DNA of 64,000 nt, from contig NC_071355.1 in NCBI RefSeq assembly GCF_943734655.1, forward strand, positions 57,845,449-57,909,448. Direction: 5' to 3'. Positions 13,501 to 20,929 of the stretch are shown here, piece by piece. Positions within the stretch are counted from its first letter, which is position 1, and every line of letters starts with the position of its first letter. The notes under the pieces were generated by a model that saw only the letters and a list, made by a program, of their open reading frames with translations, did not search any database and was not told the origin of the DNA. Source of the stretch: Sabethes cyaneus. Lineage: Eukaryota; Arthropoda; Insecta; Diptera; Culicidae. The position numbers and the translations under genes were made by a program.

Positions 13501-13820
13501 AGAAGTTCTCGTCCGGATTGACGACCGACTTGGGAATTTTCAGGCGCCGCCGACGTCGGGCAGTTTTGTCCGGATCGGTGGCGCCCTCGGAGCCGGTGTC
13601 TTCCACAGTTTCCTACAATCGAAAACAAAAAGTTTGAATTTAGTTTTCAACGACGGACTTTTTTCGCAAAATCCGGATACCAACCTGCGTTTCCGGTATC
13701 TGTCGGGTGGAGAACCTCTTCAGGAACGAATCTTCCCGTTTGAGCGGCGGCTTCTTGGCCATGGCAGACGATATTTGCACCGTTGTTCGTAGCTTCATCC
13801 ATCGCTGATTTGACTTTGTC
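1224..13820 (-). CDS. Cyclic nucleotide-gated cation channel, core exons (gene level)
   Basis: Ten exons (13820-13685, 13612-13307, 13243-13103, 12930-12778, 12661-12531, 3545-3392, 3329-2929, 2867-2538, 2456-2213, 1340-1224) join with matching phases into about 704 codons. In order they give a basic N-linker, S1-S2, S3-S4 (PLLRFPRFFK), S5 (HILLILAHWFGCFYYLL), a pore helix and filter (TLTTIGDLPTPE), S6, a C-linker, a cyclic-nucleotide-binding domain with FFGEIGIL and the ligand-contact RTAD, and a charged tail. The family forms tetrameric plasma-membrane channels opened by cGMP or cAMP that pass Na+ and Ca2+. The alpha-type pore and complete binding domain suggest a functional subunit. The TTIGD filter resembles insect CNG-like (Cngl) subunits more than vertebrate TTIGE, but I assign that from memory. 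The gene continues left of the window. Confidence 0.93.
1341..2212 (-). other. Intron between the two IGAGLPL exons
   Basis: An 872-base intron. It is AT-rich with poly-T and poly-A runs, and I see no repeat or gene in it. Confidence 0.7.
2213..2456 (-). CDS. CNG channel tail exon carrying the first IGAGLPL motif
   Basis: The exon is one base plus 81 codons. A linker (ESIELQPLQGTSSGG then Gly-Ser repeats), a basic patch (KTPKTMLRRMARVKSD), and an acidic patch lead to PSPIGAGLPLLQRLRLLKEK at the end. The acceptor is TTTTCGCAG. The donor is a weak GTCAGT, which may allow regulated splicing. The closing motif is repeated in the next exon. Confidence 0.85.
2538..2867 (-). CDS. CNG channel exon: end of binding domain and post-domain helix
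   Basis: After a completing base come 109 codons plus two bases. RTADVRSVGYSELFSLSRED holds the ligand-contacting Arg-Thr pair and DVLTAMKDYPEAQEILQTLG is the C-helix region. A His/Asn-rich stretch (SNATNNNNNNTQGDSSDNSA) and a basic helix (VDKLKSDVKGLKNALRKS) follow. The donor is AAG/GTAGGA; a stronger-looking GTAAGT eight bases earlier is out of phase with the next exon and is rejected. Confidence 0.92.
2929..3329 (-). CDS. CNG channel exon: C-linker and most of the cyclic-nucleotide-binding domain
   Basis: The exon is 133 codons plus two bases. VPGGMKRRVLRWYDYSWSRG begins the C-linker, LLPDKLKTELALHVNLSVLK and FQECQPEFLHDLVLKMK complete it, and the binding domain runs from YIFTPGDSICRKGEVAREMF through GDFFGEIGIL, the phosphate-binding cassette. 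The donor GTGAGT splits a Lys codon. A Gly-rich RIQGGGDINTALG lies where the family has the conserved RS-GGLDE-type linker. Confidence 0.94.
3392..3545 (-). CDS. CNG channel exon: S6 and start of C-linker
   Basis: The exon is one base plus 51 codons: S6 (YVFTIVSYLIGVFIFATIVG) followed by QVGNVITNRNANRLEFERLL and DGAKTYMRHHK, the A' helix of the C-linker that couples ligand binding to the gate. Acceptor TTACGGCAG, donor AAG/GTGTGA. Confidence 0.95.
3546..5050 (-). other. Start of the 9-kb pore-S6 intron
   Basis: AT-rich sequence without a supported gene. It holds a short tandem repeat at 4732-4802. Confidence 0.5.
4732..4802. repeat. Short tandem repeat with CCTAATTCTGCGCAC-type units
   Basis: Three imperfect copies of about 24 bases (CCTAATTCTACGCAC, CCTAATTGTGCGCAA, CCTAATTCTGCGCAC). 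The block begins GGTGC and ends GCACC, so its ends are also inverted. Confidence 0.6.
5051..5668 (+). pseudogene. Pogo/Tigger (Jerky-type) transposase remnant
   Basis: From 5051 the frame reads ...KFQGFFLELLDGLGLIP and SQIYNADESVLFLKLLPNYI. IYNADES...FLKLLPN is the signature around the first catalytic Asp of Tigger/Jerky DDE transposases. Later, in shifted frames, LLLNNCTAHH matches the second catalytic block (LLLDNCTAH in the family) with Asp changed to Asn, and KKITLAECIEWVAKTWEVPA matches the C-terminal part. Several stops and frameshifts break it, so it is inactive. It appears to resume near 8736 after two inserted elements. Confidence 0.75.
5669..6960. mobile_element. MITE-like element with GGGGTAAGACGGG terminal repeats
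   Basis: The left end (GTAGGGGAAGACGGGGTAAG) and the inverted right end (GTAGGGTAACAAGGGGTAAG) form imperfect inverted repeats. Further copies of the GGGGTAAGACGG word occur inside, direct near 5878-5935 and inverted near 6545-6590 and 6918-6955. There is no coding capacity. It interrupts the Tigger-like remnant. The target duplication is not clear. Confidence 0.65.
7018..7145 (+). repeat. Degenerate tandem array of a GGCATAATGGACG unit
   Basis: About eight imperfect copies of a roughly 16-base unit (GGCATAATGGACG, AGCATAATGGACA, GGCATAAAGGACG and similar). They form a subterminal repeat of the surrounding element. Confidence 0.75.
7152..7363. repeat. Inverted repeat (hairpin) inside the 7.0-8.7 kb element
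   Basis: Arms at 7152-7212 and 7302-7363 are imperfect inverse complements, sharing CACTATGGG-AAAAACGA and CAGGCTGATAAAAT. It is probably a small foldback insertion. Confidence 0.7.
7477..7516 (+). repeat. (GT)n microsatellite
   Basis: About 20 uninterrupted GT units. Confidence 0.95.
8844..9421. mobile_element. MITE with about 55-bp terminal inverted repeats
   Basis: The left end (TAAGGTAACCAACCTATTTT ... CACCATCAGCTGCTG) and the inverted right end (TAGGCTAACTACCGTATTTT ... CCCATCAGCAGCTA) pair over about 55 bases, including a shared ATAATTTGGACACT. There is no open frame of note. Confidence 0.75.
9611..9713. repeat. Short hairpin element (about 100 bp)
   Basis: Arms 9611-9650 and 9666-9713 are imperfect inverse complements around a 15-base loop (ATAGCTAGTATTTGAGTGCT pairs with the segment ending ACTAGTTAT). 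Confidence 0.65.
9714..12530 (-). other. Rest of the pore-S6 intron, no gene seen
   Basis: AT-rich sequence. The only open frames are short and lie opposite or beside the channel exons. I see no clear repeat ends. Confidence 0.5.
12531..12661 (-). CDS. CNG channel exon: pore loop and selectivity filter
   Basis: The exon is 43 codons plus two bases: GDWVYPYRPGDYATLTRKYL, then the pore helix and filter YWSTLTLTTIGDLPTPETN. The donor GTAAGT splits a Glu codon that the exon at 3545 completes, across a 9-kb intron. Asp occupies the place of the pore Glu found in vertebrate alpha subunits (TTIGE), so divalent block or permeation may differ. Confidence 0.95.
12778..12930 (-). CDS. CNG channel exon: end of S4, S5 and turret
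   Basis: The exon is 51 codons, phase 0: VYRAIKYYYIVESRTVWPNL, then S5 (VVNLIHILLILAHWFGCFYY) and LLSEAEGFQ. The acceptor (CATCGAAG) has a weak pyrimidine tract; the donor is CAG/GTACGT. The HWFGC-FYY pattern is typical of CNG S5. Confidence 0.92.
13103..13243 (-). CDS. CNG channel exon: S3 and first half of S4
   Basis: The exon is 47 codons, phase 0 at both ends: VYDAKKLAGHYLHS, S3 (EFLLDLATLVPLDILQI), a linker, and S4 start (PLLRFPRFFK). S4 arginines are spaced as in CNG channels, with fewer charges than in classical voltage-gated channels. Acceptor CACAACAG, donor GTACTT. Confidence 0.94.
13307..13612 (-). CDS. CNG channel exon: S1 and S2
   Basis: The exon is 102 codons, phase 0 at its end. 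It starts ETVEDTGSEGATD, carries a strongly basic stretch (TARRRRRLKIPKSVV), then S1 (YFYWLMVVTIGILYNLWTLI), an extracellular loop, and S2 (CLTDLVFILDVIVQ) ending RTGYLEQGLM. The acceptor is ATTGTAG. I chose the donor at ATG/GTTCGT rather than a later GTGTAA because the following exon begins VYDAKKL, restoring the family sequence GLMVYD. Confidence 0.93.
13685..13820 (-). CDS. CNG channel exon: basic N-terminal linker before S1
   Basis: The acceptor CCACCAACAG and the donor after CAG (GTTGGT) bound 136 bases: one completing base plus 45 codons (TKSNQRWMKL... MAKKPPLKRE... STRQIPETQ). The segment is basic and lies directly before the S1 exon. An in-frame ATG (MAKKPP) could serve a shorter isoform starting here. 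Confidence 0.85.
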
Positions 13821-15286
13821 CTGTTGGTGGGGAAAGTGGAACGCGCGAGAAAAATAAAACAAAACAAAGCGAAGAATTCATTAATCTTCAAACGGAAGTG
13901 CTGTTTTATACCGGACTCAGGGGATGACGCCAATAAACGAATTATTATTCACAACAACTAGATTTATGGAAGGTTAGTGTTTTGTTCTTAAGTTGGAGTG
14001 GAAGATGCTTCAATTTGTTTACAATATTTAGCCAATTGGTGAGCGAACAGACGTTAAAGATTGTTAGTAGCAAACAGGACGAACATTGGTTAGTTACGGA
14101 ATGCTTTCATGTAGGAAAACGGGCCATATCAAGGAGAAGTACTCCATCCAATAGTGAAAGAGGAAGATGCGAGAGTGAGAAGAGAGAGACATGGTTACTA
14201 TATTGATAGCTAAACAACACGACACACGGGAATATATGAAATTTAGAGTAAGTGAATGGATAGAACCACTGAACAAGTTAAAACATTGTTGGTTTGTGTT
14301 ATTTATTTTTGTTGAAAATCTATTGTACAAAATCGTTTTGATATCTAAATTAGAGCCATCCTTTACCTGTAATCATAATCTCTAGTCTAAAATAATAACA
14401 GAATATGCCACTAATCTGTTCTACAATTTCAACTATTCTCACTAAGAACATTGTCTGAACTTTAATTCTATTTGGTTGTTTTTCTATCATACCTTCATTC
14501 ATAGATTATTCAAGACTGTAGGAAACGTATGAATCTGAAAAGCACTTGTGGTTCAAAAGAAGAGCAATTCGTTAGTTTGTGTCTACGATGCAGAAAATGG
14601 CTACGACCAGATTGGTCGACCGTATAATATGAATTTCAGCTCACGTTCTACTCTCAGCTTGCATCCACAGAATAATTCTACAGGGTTTCTTCATGGTTGG
14701 TTGTTTCATTCAACTACAATGAAGTGGACGTTCATTTTACCGCTGAATTGTCATTTAAGTTAGGTAGAAACCTTTGGCGGGCGCAAGGTGGACCACGGAG
14801 GTGAACGTCTCCTCGTTTTTTGTTCTGACTTTAATTTAATGCATGTTAAATTCCGGCTGATTATTCTTTCAATCATTTTTAATTATTTTTTAAGTAGTGA
14901 AAGCTTAGTCACACAAGCTTCAAGCTTAGTTATCATTGCAACTTAAACATTCAATAACATTCAATAACGTATGAATAATTAAATTCAATTATTGCGAACA
15001 AATCGTTTCATTTTACTTGCCTCTTCAGCTCAACCGAAGAAAATACTTTCAATTGCACCTCGGAGTTCGAAGCAAACGAAAACAGTGGGAATTTATCGAG
15101 CACGCTCTGTTAGGAATTGCCGAAAAGCTTCCTAAGTTTCCTTATTTGAAACAATAAATAACTATCGATTCGAAAAGGATTTAGTTATCGGTAGCTCTGG
15201 TAACCAGTCTTTTAGTCCAAACACTCGATTGATTAAGCGATGTCTATAAAAACCAAGGGGAACGCTGAGAACATTGTGCTAGGTAC
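13821..15286 (-). other. Intron 5' of the S1-linker exon, no gene seen
   Basis: AT-rich sequence with poor coding potential. An in-frame extension upstream of the 13820 acceptor reaches an ATG near 13933, but the acceptor is strong, so I read this as intron. Confidence 0.5.
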
Positions 15287-15528
15287 TAGAGATGGTCGGG
15301 TAGCGGAAAATTTACCCGAAGCCCGCACCCGTACCCATACCCGCCGGGTACGCTAACGATTGTCGGGTATCCGGACCCGTACCCGTGCCCGACGGGTTGC
15401 GGTCGGGTATGGGTATCAAAAAAAAAAAAACTTGCGGTTTCGGGTCGGGCACGGGTTTTTATTTTTTTTTTCTTAATCAAGTACGGGTCGGGTTCGGGTA
15501 TTCAAATTTTCATACCTGACCATCTCTA
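15287..15528. mobile_element. 242-bp MITE rich in CGGGTA
   Basis: The ends TAGAGATGGTCGGGTA and TACCTGACCATCTCTA are inverted repeats (left 15287, right 15528). The body consists of many CGGGTA/TACCCG words plus a poly-A and a poly-T tract, giving a GC-rich island in AT-rich DNA. Confidence 0.8.
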
Positions 15529-15932
15529 CTAGGCCCCATCGAGGGAACGGTACATTTATTGCAAAATTTGTTGCACACTGTGGCATCCAAGTGGCACCTT
15601 TTTGACAACCAAACTTAAAAAAATATTGGACTGGGGCAGTTCTGCCAATTTTTGGACATTGTCAGACTGATCAAATTAGCACATCAGATAGGCGTCATCG
15701 GTGCCTTGCCGGTACAATAAAGTACACACTGACCTAAATTAGCACGTATAAAGTGCATACTGTATTAACTCATAGCATAGAGCCGGGATAGCTCGTGCTG
15801 TATTCAGCGCCGTAGCGTGCAATGGACTAACGTCAAAAAAAAAGTCGTCACTTCAAACCCACCTATCTTCAATGACCCATTGGCCAAGAGTGCCAAAAAG
15901 AACTTGATTCCATTAAACTCGGTCCTGAACTA

Positions 15933-17080
15933 CAGGGTGTTCAATAAGTTCGAATACAACTTTTCAACTTTTTGTGTAAGTGCGCATTATGTGCTTTCTG
16001 TGTATTGGTATTGGTGTCAGCTTTAGCCTTATATATAGGCGTACCGACGCGAAATGTGTCGACTTGATATTATTTGTTTACCACGCGCGATGAAGCAGTA
16101 CCGCAACGTCATAGTAAAGTTGTTTACGAGAGGTGAGCGACCCGGCGACATATTTCGGCGGTTGAAATCCCACGGGGTGAAGCGGAATTTCATCTATAAC
16201 ACCATCCGTCGGTACCGGGAGTCAGGCTCGGTCAAGAACCATGCTAGATCCAGGCGGCCGCGTTCGGCGAGGACGCCAGCGAGTAACGGGGTAACGGAGG
16301 CTACAACGAAAAAGTGGCTGGATAGAGCAAAACTGATACTTTCGCGGCACGCAGGTCAGGAGTTCGTGTTTTCTGATGAGAAACTCTTCATCTTGCTACA
16401 GCCGCACAATGCCCAAAATGATCGGCTATGGGCGCCCACGTTGGGCAGCATTCCCCCGTCCCACATAAACATCCCGCGGTGCCAGAGCGCCGCATCGGTG
16501 ATGGTTTGGGGGGCCGTATCCAAGCGTGGGAAGCTTCCACTGGTGTTTATCGAGAAAAACGTGAAAATTAATGCCGTGTACTATAAGACCGAGGTTCTGG
16601 AGAAGGTTGTGGCCCCGGCATTCCGTGACCTCTACGGGAAAGATCATTACGTCTTTCAACAGGACGGCGTACTGGCCCACACGGCGAATATCGTCCAAGC
16701 GTGGTGGCGGGAGAATTTGACTGATTTTCTCGATAAGACATTGTGGCCTTCCAGCTCCTCGGATCTTAATCCCCTGGACTTTTATGTATGGTCGTACATG
16801 CTGGCCAAGCAGAGCGAACATGAAGTGACCACCATGGACCAATTTAAGAAGCTCATTTCCAAGATCTGGGACGAGATGCCCATGGACCAGATGAGTGCCG
16901 CGTGTGATTCTTTTGAGAAACGTCTCAAGCTCGTCATAAAGCACAAAGGGGGGGTTCTTCCACCAAATATGTCATAAAGGTTCCCAATAAACATTTCTTC
17001 AATGAAAATTGCCTCAGAAAAGAATATTTTCGTTTTTTAAACACATTTTTAAAGGGTATTCGAACTTATTGAACACCCTG
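15933..17080 (+). mobile_element. maT-like (DD37D) mariner element, 1148 bp
   Basis: Perfect 25-bp terminal inverted repeats lie at 15933-15957 and 17056-17080 (outer end CAGGGTGTTCAATAAGTTCG), flanked by TA on both sides (15931-15932 and 17081-17082), the duplication expected for Tc1/mariner transposition. A single transposase frame fills the interior. Perfect ends suggest a fairly recent insertion. Confidence 0.95.
16054..16977 (+). CDS. maT-like mariner transposase with an internal in-frame deletion
   Basis: An uninterrupted frame of 307 residues; ATG at 16090 (MKQYRNVIVKLFTRGERPGD) is the likelier start. The N-terminal helix-turn-helix is followed directly by RPRSARTPASNG and TEATTKKWLDRAKLILSRH. 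The second DNA-binding helix-turn-helix, some 35-40 residues in full-length relatives, seems to be missing in frame. The DDE fold is present: FSDEKLF, VFQQDGVLAHTA and SDLNPLDFYVW. Counting residues between the second and third Asp gives 37, hence DD37D. The family cuts and pastes DNA at TA sites in the nucleus. The deletion probably makes this copy defective in end binding, though catalytic residues remain. Confidence 0.88.
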   Translation: MCRLDIICLPRAMKQYRNVIVKLFTRGERPGDIFRRLKSHGVKRNFIYNTIRRYRESGSVKNHARSRRPRSARTPASNGVTEATTKKWLDRAKLILSRHAGQEFVFSDEKLFILLQPHNAQNDRLWAPTLGSIPPSHINIPRCQSAASVMVWGAVSKRGKLPLVFIEKNVKINAVYYKTEVLEKVVAPAFRDLYGKDHYVFQQDGVLAHTANIVQAWWRENLTDFLDKTLWPSSSSDLNPLDFYVWSYMLAKQSEHEVTTMDQFKKLISKIWDEMPMDQMSAACDSFEKRLKLVIKHKGGVLPPNMS

Positions 17081-17082
17081 TA

Positions 17083-17323
17083 CTCGCCACCATTTCGTTG
17101 AACGTCTCGACACACACATCGGCTTCAGCCTGGTCGGTCCCTCTAGCACGTCCAGCGCTTTATTTCTGATGCCGGTGGGGTTCTTGAAGAGAACAGATTT
17201 GACTGCACAGTCATCCGGCTTCGACGCGACCGGCACTCGTAACCTCCCGTCTTTCGTCAGATGTACGAAAGGAATCTCTCCAAGTAGTGCCTGTAGCTCG
17301 TGATCCATACGCTTGCGCCACAC
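17083..17323 (-). pseudogene. 3' fragment of an RTE-clade LINE (minus strand)
   Basis: Reading minus gives WRKRMDHELQALLGEIPFVH then KPDDCAVKSVLFKNPTGIRN, matching the C-terminus of the plus-strand RTE copy that ends at 20848 (ELQALLGETPIVHLAK, ATKIVLFNNPTGTRN). It is a truncated, oppositely oriented relative. The maT element lies at its 3' side, so the mariner may have inserted into or beside it. Confidence 0.85.
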
Positions 17324-17639
17324 TCTGCCTACCGGTTATACTCCTCCAATGTGCGGTACTTCCGTGGGTCAAACGTTGACTCGGCTCACTATCTCATTGC
17401 ATGTAAAATACGGGCGCGGTTGTCCAACGAATTTAAATAGAAGCCAGCGTGGAAGATATAGTAGTTATCAGCGGAGAAAATCACTGCCGAGTATTCACGG
17501 GAAGTTGATGCGTAAATTGATGAATAGATTAGAGAGAACCTGAACGAGTAGTGGGAGCACATGTTCTGTATGAGGTTGGTAAACGGCCGGATAATGCGGA
17601 ATATAGACCCCATAGTGGTCGGTAGCCTCTTATCTAGCA

Positions 17640-20600
17640 ACTCCGATCCCGACCTCCTCGTGGTACCAGCCGGAATACGAGCAACCTTAGCGGAGATCGG
17701 GTAACCAACCCCGGTGGAAACTAAGGTCGTATACTAACCGGGAAGGAGGTAGTGAGTCTCGGCACTATAAGATGGCAGCCCCATCACGAGACTCGGTAGT
17801 GTTGCCCCAGTACGGCTACACACCTAAACAACACAAACTAACAACATTCAAGCATATTCGGAGCGGAATATTCGGCATCGACCTAGGCGACGGAATAAGG
17901 ACGACGAATGGAGACTCGGGACTTGGAACTGCAGATCGCTAAATTTCGCAGGTTGCGAGCGGGTGCTGTTTGAACAGCTGGAACCCCGCAAACTCGGTAT
18001 CGTAGCTCTGCAGGAAATCTGTCGCAAAGGAGAGAAGGTATGGAAGATACGTGGCGGAAAGGCCCAGTTTTACCAGAGCGGTGGCGCTACCAACGAACTG
18101 GGAACGGGCTTTGTAGTGCTGGGCGGAATGCAGGATCGCGTGATAGATTGGAAGGCGATCAACGAGAGAATGTGTGTATTGAGGATAAAGGGTCGTTTCT
18201 TCAATTATAGCATCATTAACGTGCACTGCCCGCACGAAGGTAGACCCGACGATGAGAAAGAAGCGTTCTACGCGAGGCTGGAGGCAACGTACGACAGCTG
18301 CTCGTCACGGGACATCAAGATCGTCATCGGGGATATGAACGCCCAGGTCGGTAGGGAAGAAATGTATAGACCGGTGGTAGGACCCCATAGCCTGCACATC
18401 GACACAAACGATAACGGCCAACGATGTATAAACTTCGCAGCTTCCCGAGGCCTGGTGATCCGAAGCACCTTTTTCCCGCGCAAGGATATCCACAAAGCCA
18501 CCTGGAGATCACCTGACCAACGTACAATGAACCAAATTGACCACGTTCTCATAGAGGGCCGGTTCTTCTCTAACATCACGAACGTACGCTCCCGTCGGGG
18601 TGCGGATATCGATTCTGACCATTACCTAGTAGCAGTACATGTGCGCTCAAAGCTGTCCACCGTATACCGGACACGTCAAAGCCGCCCTCCTCGGCTGAAC
18701 ATCAGGCAGCTAGATAACCCACAAGCTGCCGAGAACTACGCGCGAGTACTGAATGAGGCACTGCCTTCTTCCGAGGAGTTAGGTGCTTCAAACCTCGAAG
18801 ACGGTTGGGGCAGAATACGCTCGGCCATCGGAGAGGCCGCTACCACGGCACTAGGTATTGAGCCTCGGAGTACACAAAATGATTGAGTACACAAATTTGA
18901 TGGGGAATGCCAACAAGCGGTGGAGGAGAAAAAAAATGCTTGGAAAAATTATCTAAGTATTGCCACTAGAGAGAACCTGGCCAAGTACCGACGAGCTAGG
19001 AACAAGTTGACCACGATCCTGAGGAGAAAAAAGCGCCAAAAGGAGGACAGAGTTCGTGAAGAATTGGAGCAACTATTCCGAGCTAATGACACGCGCAAGT
19101 TTTATGAGAAGGTGAACCAAACTCGGAAGGGCTACACACCGAAACCTGACGTGTGTAGGGACGAGGGAGGGAATCTAATTACAAACGAGCGCGAGGTGGT
19201 CGACAGGTGGAAGCAGTTCTTCGATGAACACCTCAATGGCGAAGTCGCAGAAGGAGGCGGAACGGAAATTAACCTAGGAGCGCCCATGGAAGATAGTGAT
19301 GTCCTAGCACCTGATCTCCAAGAAGTCAAACGAGAAATCAGGTTGCTGAAGACCAATAAAGCCGCTGGGAAGGACCGCTTACCGGCAGAGCTTTATAAAC
19401 ATGGCGGAGAAACGCTAGCAAAGGCTCTACACTGGGTTATTTCGAGGATTTGGGAGGAGGAAAAGCTACCGGAGGAATGGATGGAAGGAGTGGTTTGTCC
19501 CATCTACAAAAAGGGTGATCGGCTAGACTGCTGCAACTATCGCGGTATTACGCTGGTAAATGCCGCCTACAAGGTACTCTCCCAGATCCTGTTACGCCGG
19601 CTGTCACCGATAGCACAAGGTTTCGTAGGGAATTATCAGGCGGGTTTCATGGGGGCTCGCGCAACTACGGACCAAATTTTTACTCTCCGACAGATCTTGC
19701 AGAAATGTCGGGAGTACAACGTGCCCACGCATCACATCTTTATTGATTTCAAAGCAGCATACGATACAGTCGATCGAGACAAGCTATGGCAGATAATGCA
19801 CGAATACGGTTTTCCGGACAAACTGACGCGACTGATCAGAGCTACATTGGATCGAGTGATGTGTTTCGTACGCATCTCGGGGACACTCTCGAGTCCCTTC
19901 GAGACGCGACGAGGGTTGAGACAAGGTGACGGTCTATCCTGCATGCTGTTCAACATCGCTCTTGAGGGGGTGATCCGACGAGCGGGCATCGAAACGAGAG
20001 GCACGATTTTTACCAAGAGTAGCCAACTTCTAGGCTTTGCAGATGACTTCGATATCATTGCCAGGAACTTTGCGACGGCGGAGGCAATCTACGCCAGACT
20101 GAAAGCGGAGTCTAGGAGAATTGGGCTAAAAATAAATGCGTCGAAGACCAAATACATGAAAGGAAGAGGCTCAAAGGAAACAAATGTGCGCCTCCCACGG
20201 ACGGTAACCGTTGACGGCGACGAACTAGAAGTGGTAGAAGAGTTCGTGTATTTGGGATCGCTGGTGACCGCGGACAACAACACTAGTAAGGAGATCCAGC
20301 GGCGCATCCAAGCGGGAAATCGGGCCTACTTTGCCCTTCGTAAAACGCTACGATCAGGAAGCATACGCCGCCGCACGAAGCTAACAATGTACAAAACCAT
20401 TATTAGACCAGTAGTTCTTTATGGACTTGAAGCCGTGACGCTGCTTACGGAGGACATACGCGCCCTTGCCGTGTTTGAGCGGAAAGTGCTGCGGACGATA
20501 TTTGGCGGAGTACAAACTGAAAGCGGAGAGTGGCGGAGGCGTATGAATCACGAGCTACAGGCACTGCTTGGGGAGACTCCCATCGTACATCTAGCGAAAG

Positions 20601-20862
20601 TTAGCAGGCTACGGTGAGCCGGACACGTCGTAAGGATGCCGGACGACTGTGCGACGAAAATAGTCCTCTTCAACAACCCCACCGGCACCAGGAACAGGGG
20701 GGCCCAACGTGCACGATGGCTCGACCAGGTCGAGAGCGATTTGCGACTTCTGAGACGACTAGGAAATTGGCGACGAGTGGCCCAAGACCGAGTTGAATGG
20801 AGACGAGTGCTTGAAACAGCACGAGCCACCCCGGCTCTATGCTGCTGAAGAAGAAGAAGATG
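17640..20862 (+). mobile_element. Nearly complete RTE-clade non-LTR retrotransposon
   Basis: It has a 5' untranslated region (about 17640-17905; the outer limit is uncertain and might reach 17.4 kb), one long endonuclease-reverse transcriptase frame, and a 3' end of repeated GAA triplets at 20848-20862, the kind of short simple-repeat tail typical of RTE elements. It is in opposite orientation to the host gene. The target duplication was not identified. Confidence 0.88.
17906..20848 (+). pseudogene. RTE endonuclease-reverse transcriptase, broken by two TGA codons
   Basis: About 981 codons stay in one frame from EWRLGTWNCRSL to ATPALCC with only two in-frame stops, TGA 18884-18886 and TGA 20615-20617. 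The second sits where relatives read RLRWAGHVVRM, so it is a Trp codon lost to TGA. The apurinic-type endonuclease has LGTWN, VALQEIC, IGDMNAQVG, QIDHVLIEG and DSDHYLV. The reverse transcriptase has KAAGKDRLPAELYK, NYRGITLVNAAYKVLS, IDFKAAYDTVDR, GLRQGDGLSC and the catalytic GFADDFD. These enzymes nick target DNA and prime cDNA synthesis there. With no other damage, the copy was probably active in the recent past. Confidence 0.9.
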
Positions 20863-20929
20863 TTCTGTATGATCAGGATCATACCCCATGCAGACAGGTT
20901 ACAGACGAGAAAAACAACGCCTGAGCCTA

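Noticed and set aside
13640..13933. Extended first exon starting MASSPESGIKQHF in frame with the linker exon
   Set aside because: The acceptor at 13821 is strong and the extension has no supporting signal; kept only as a note.
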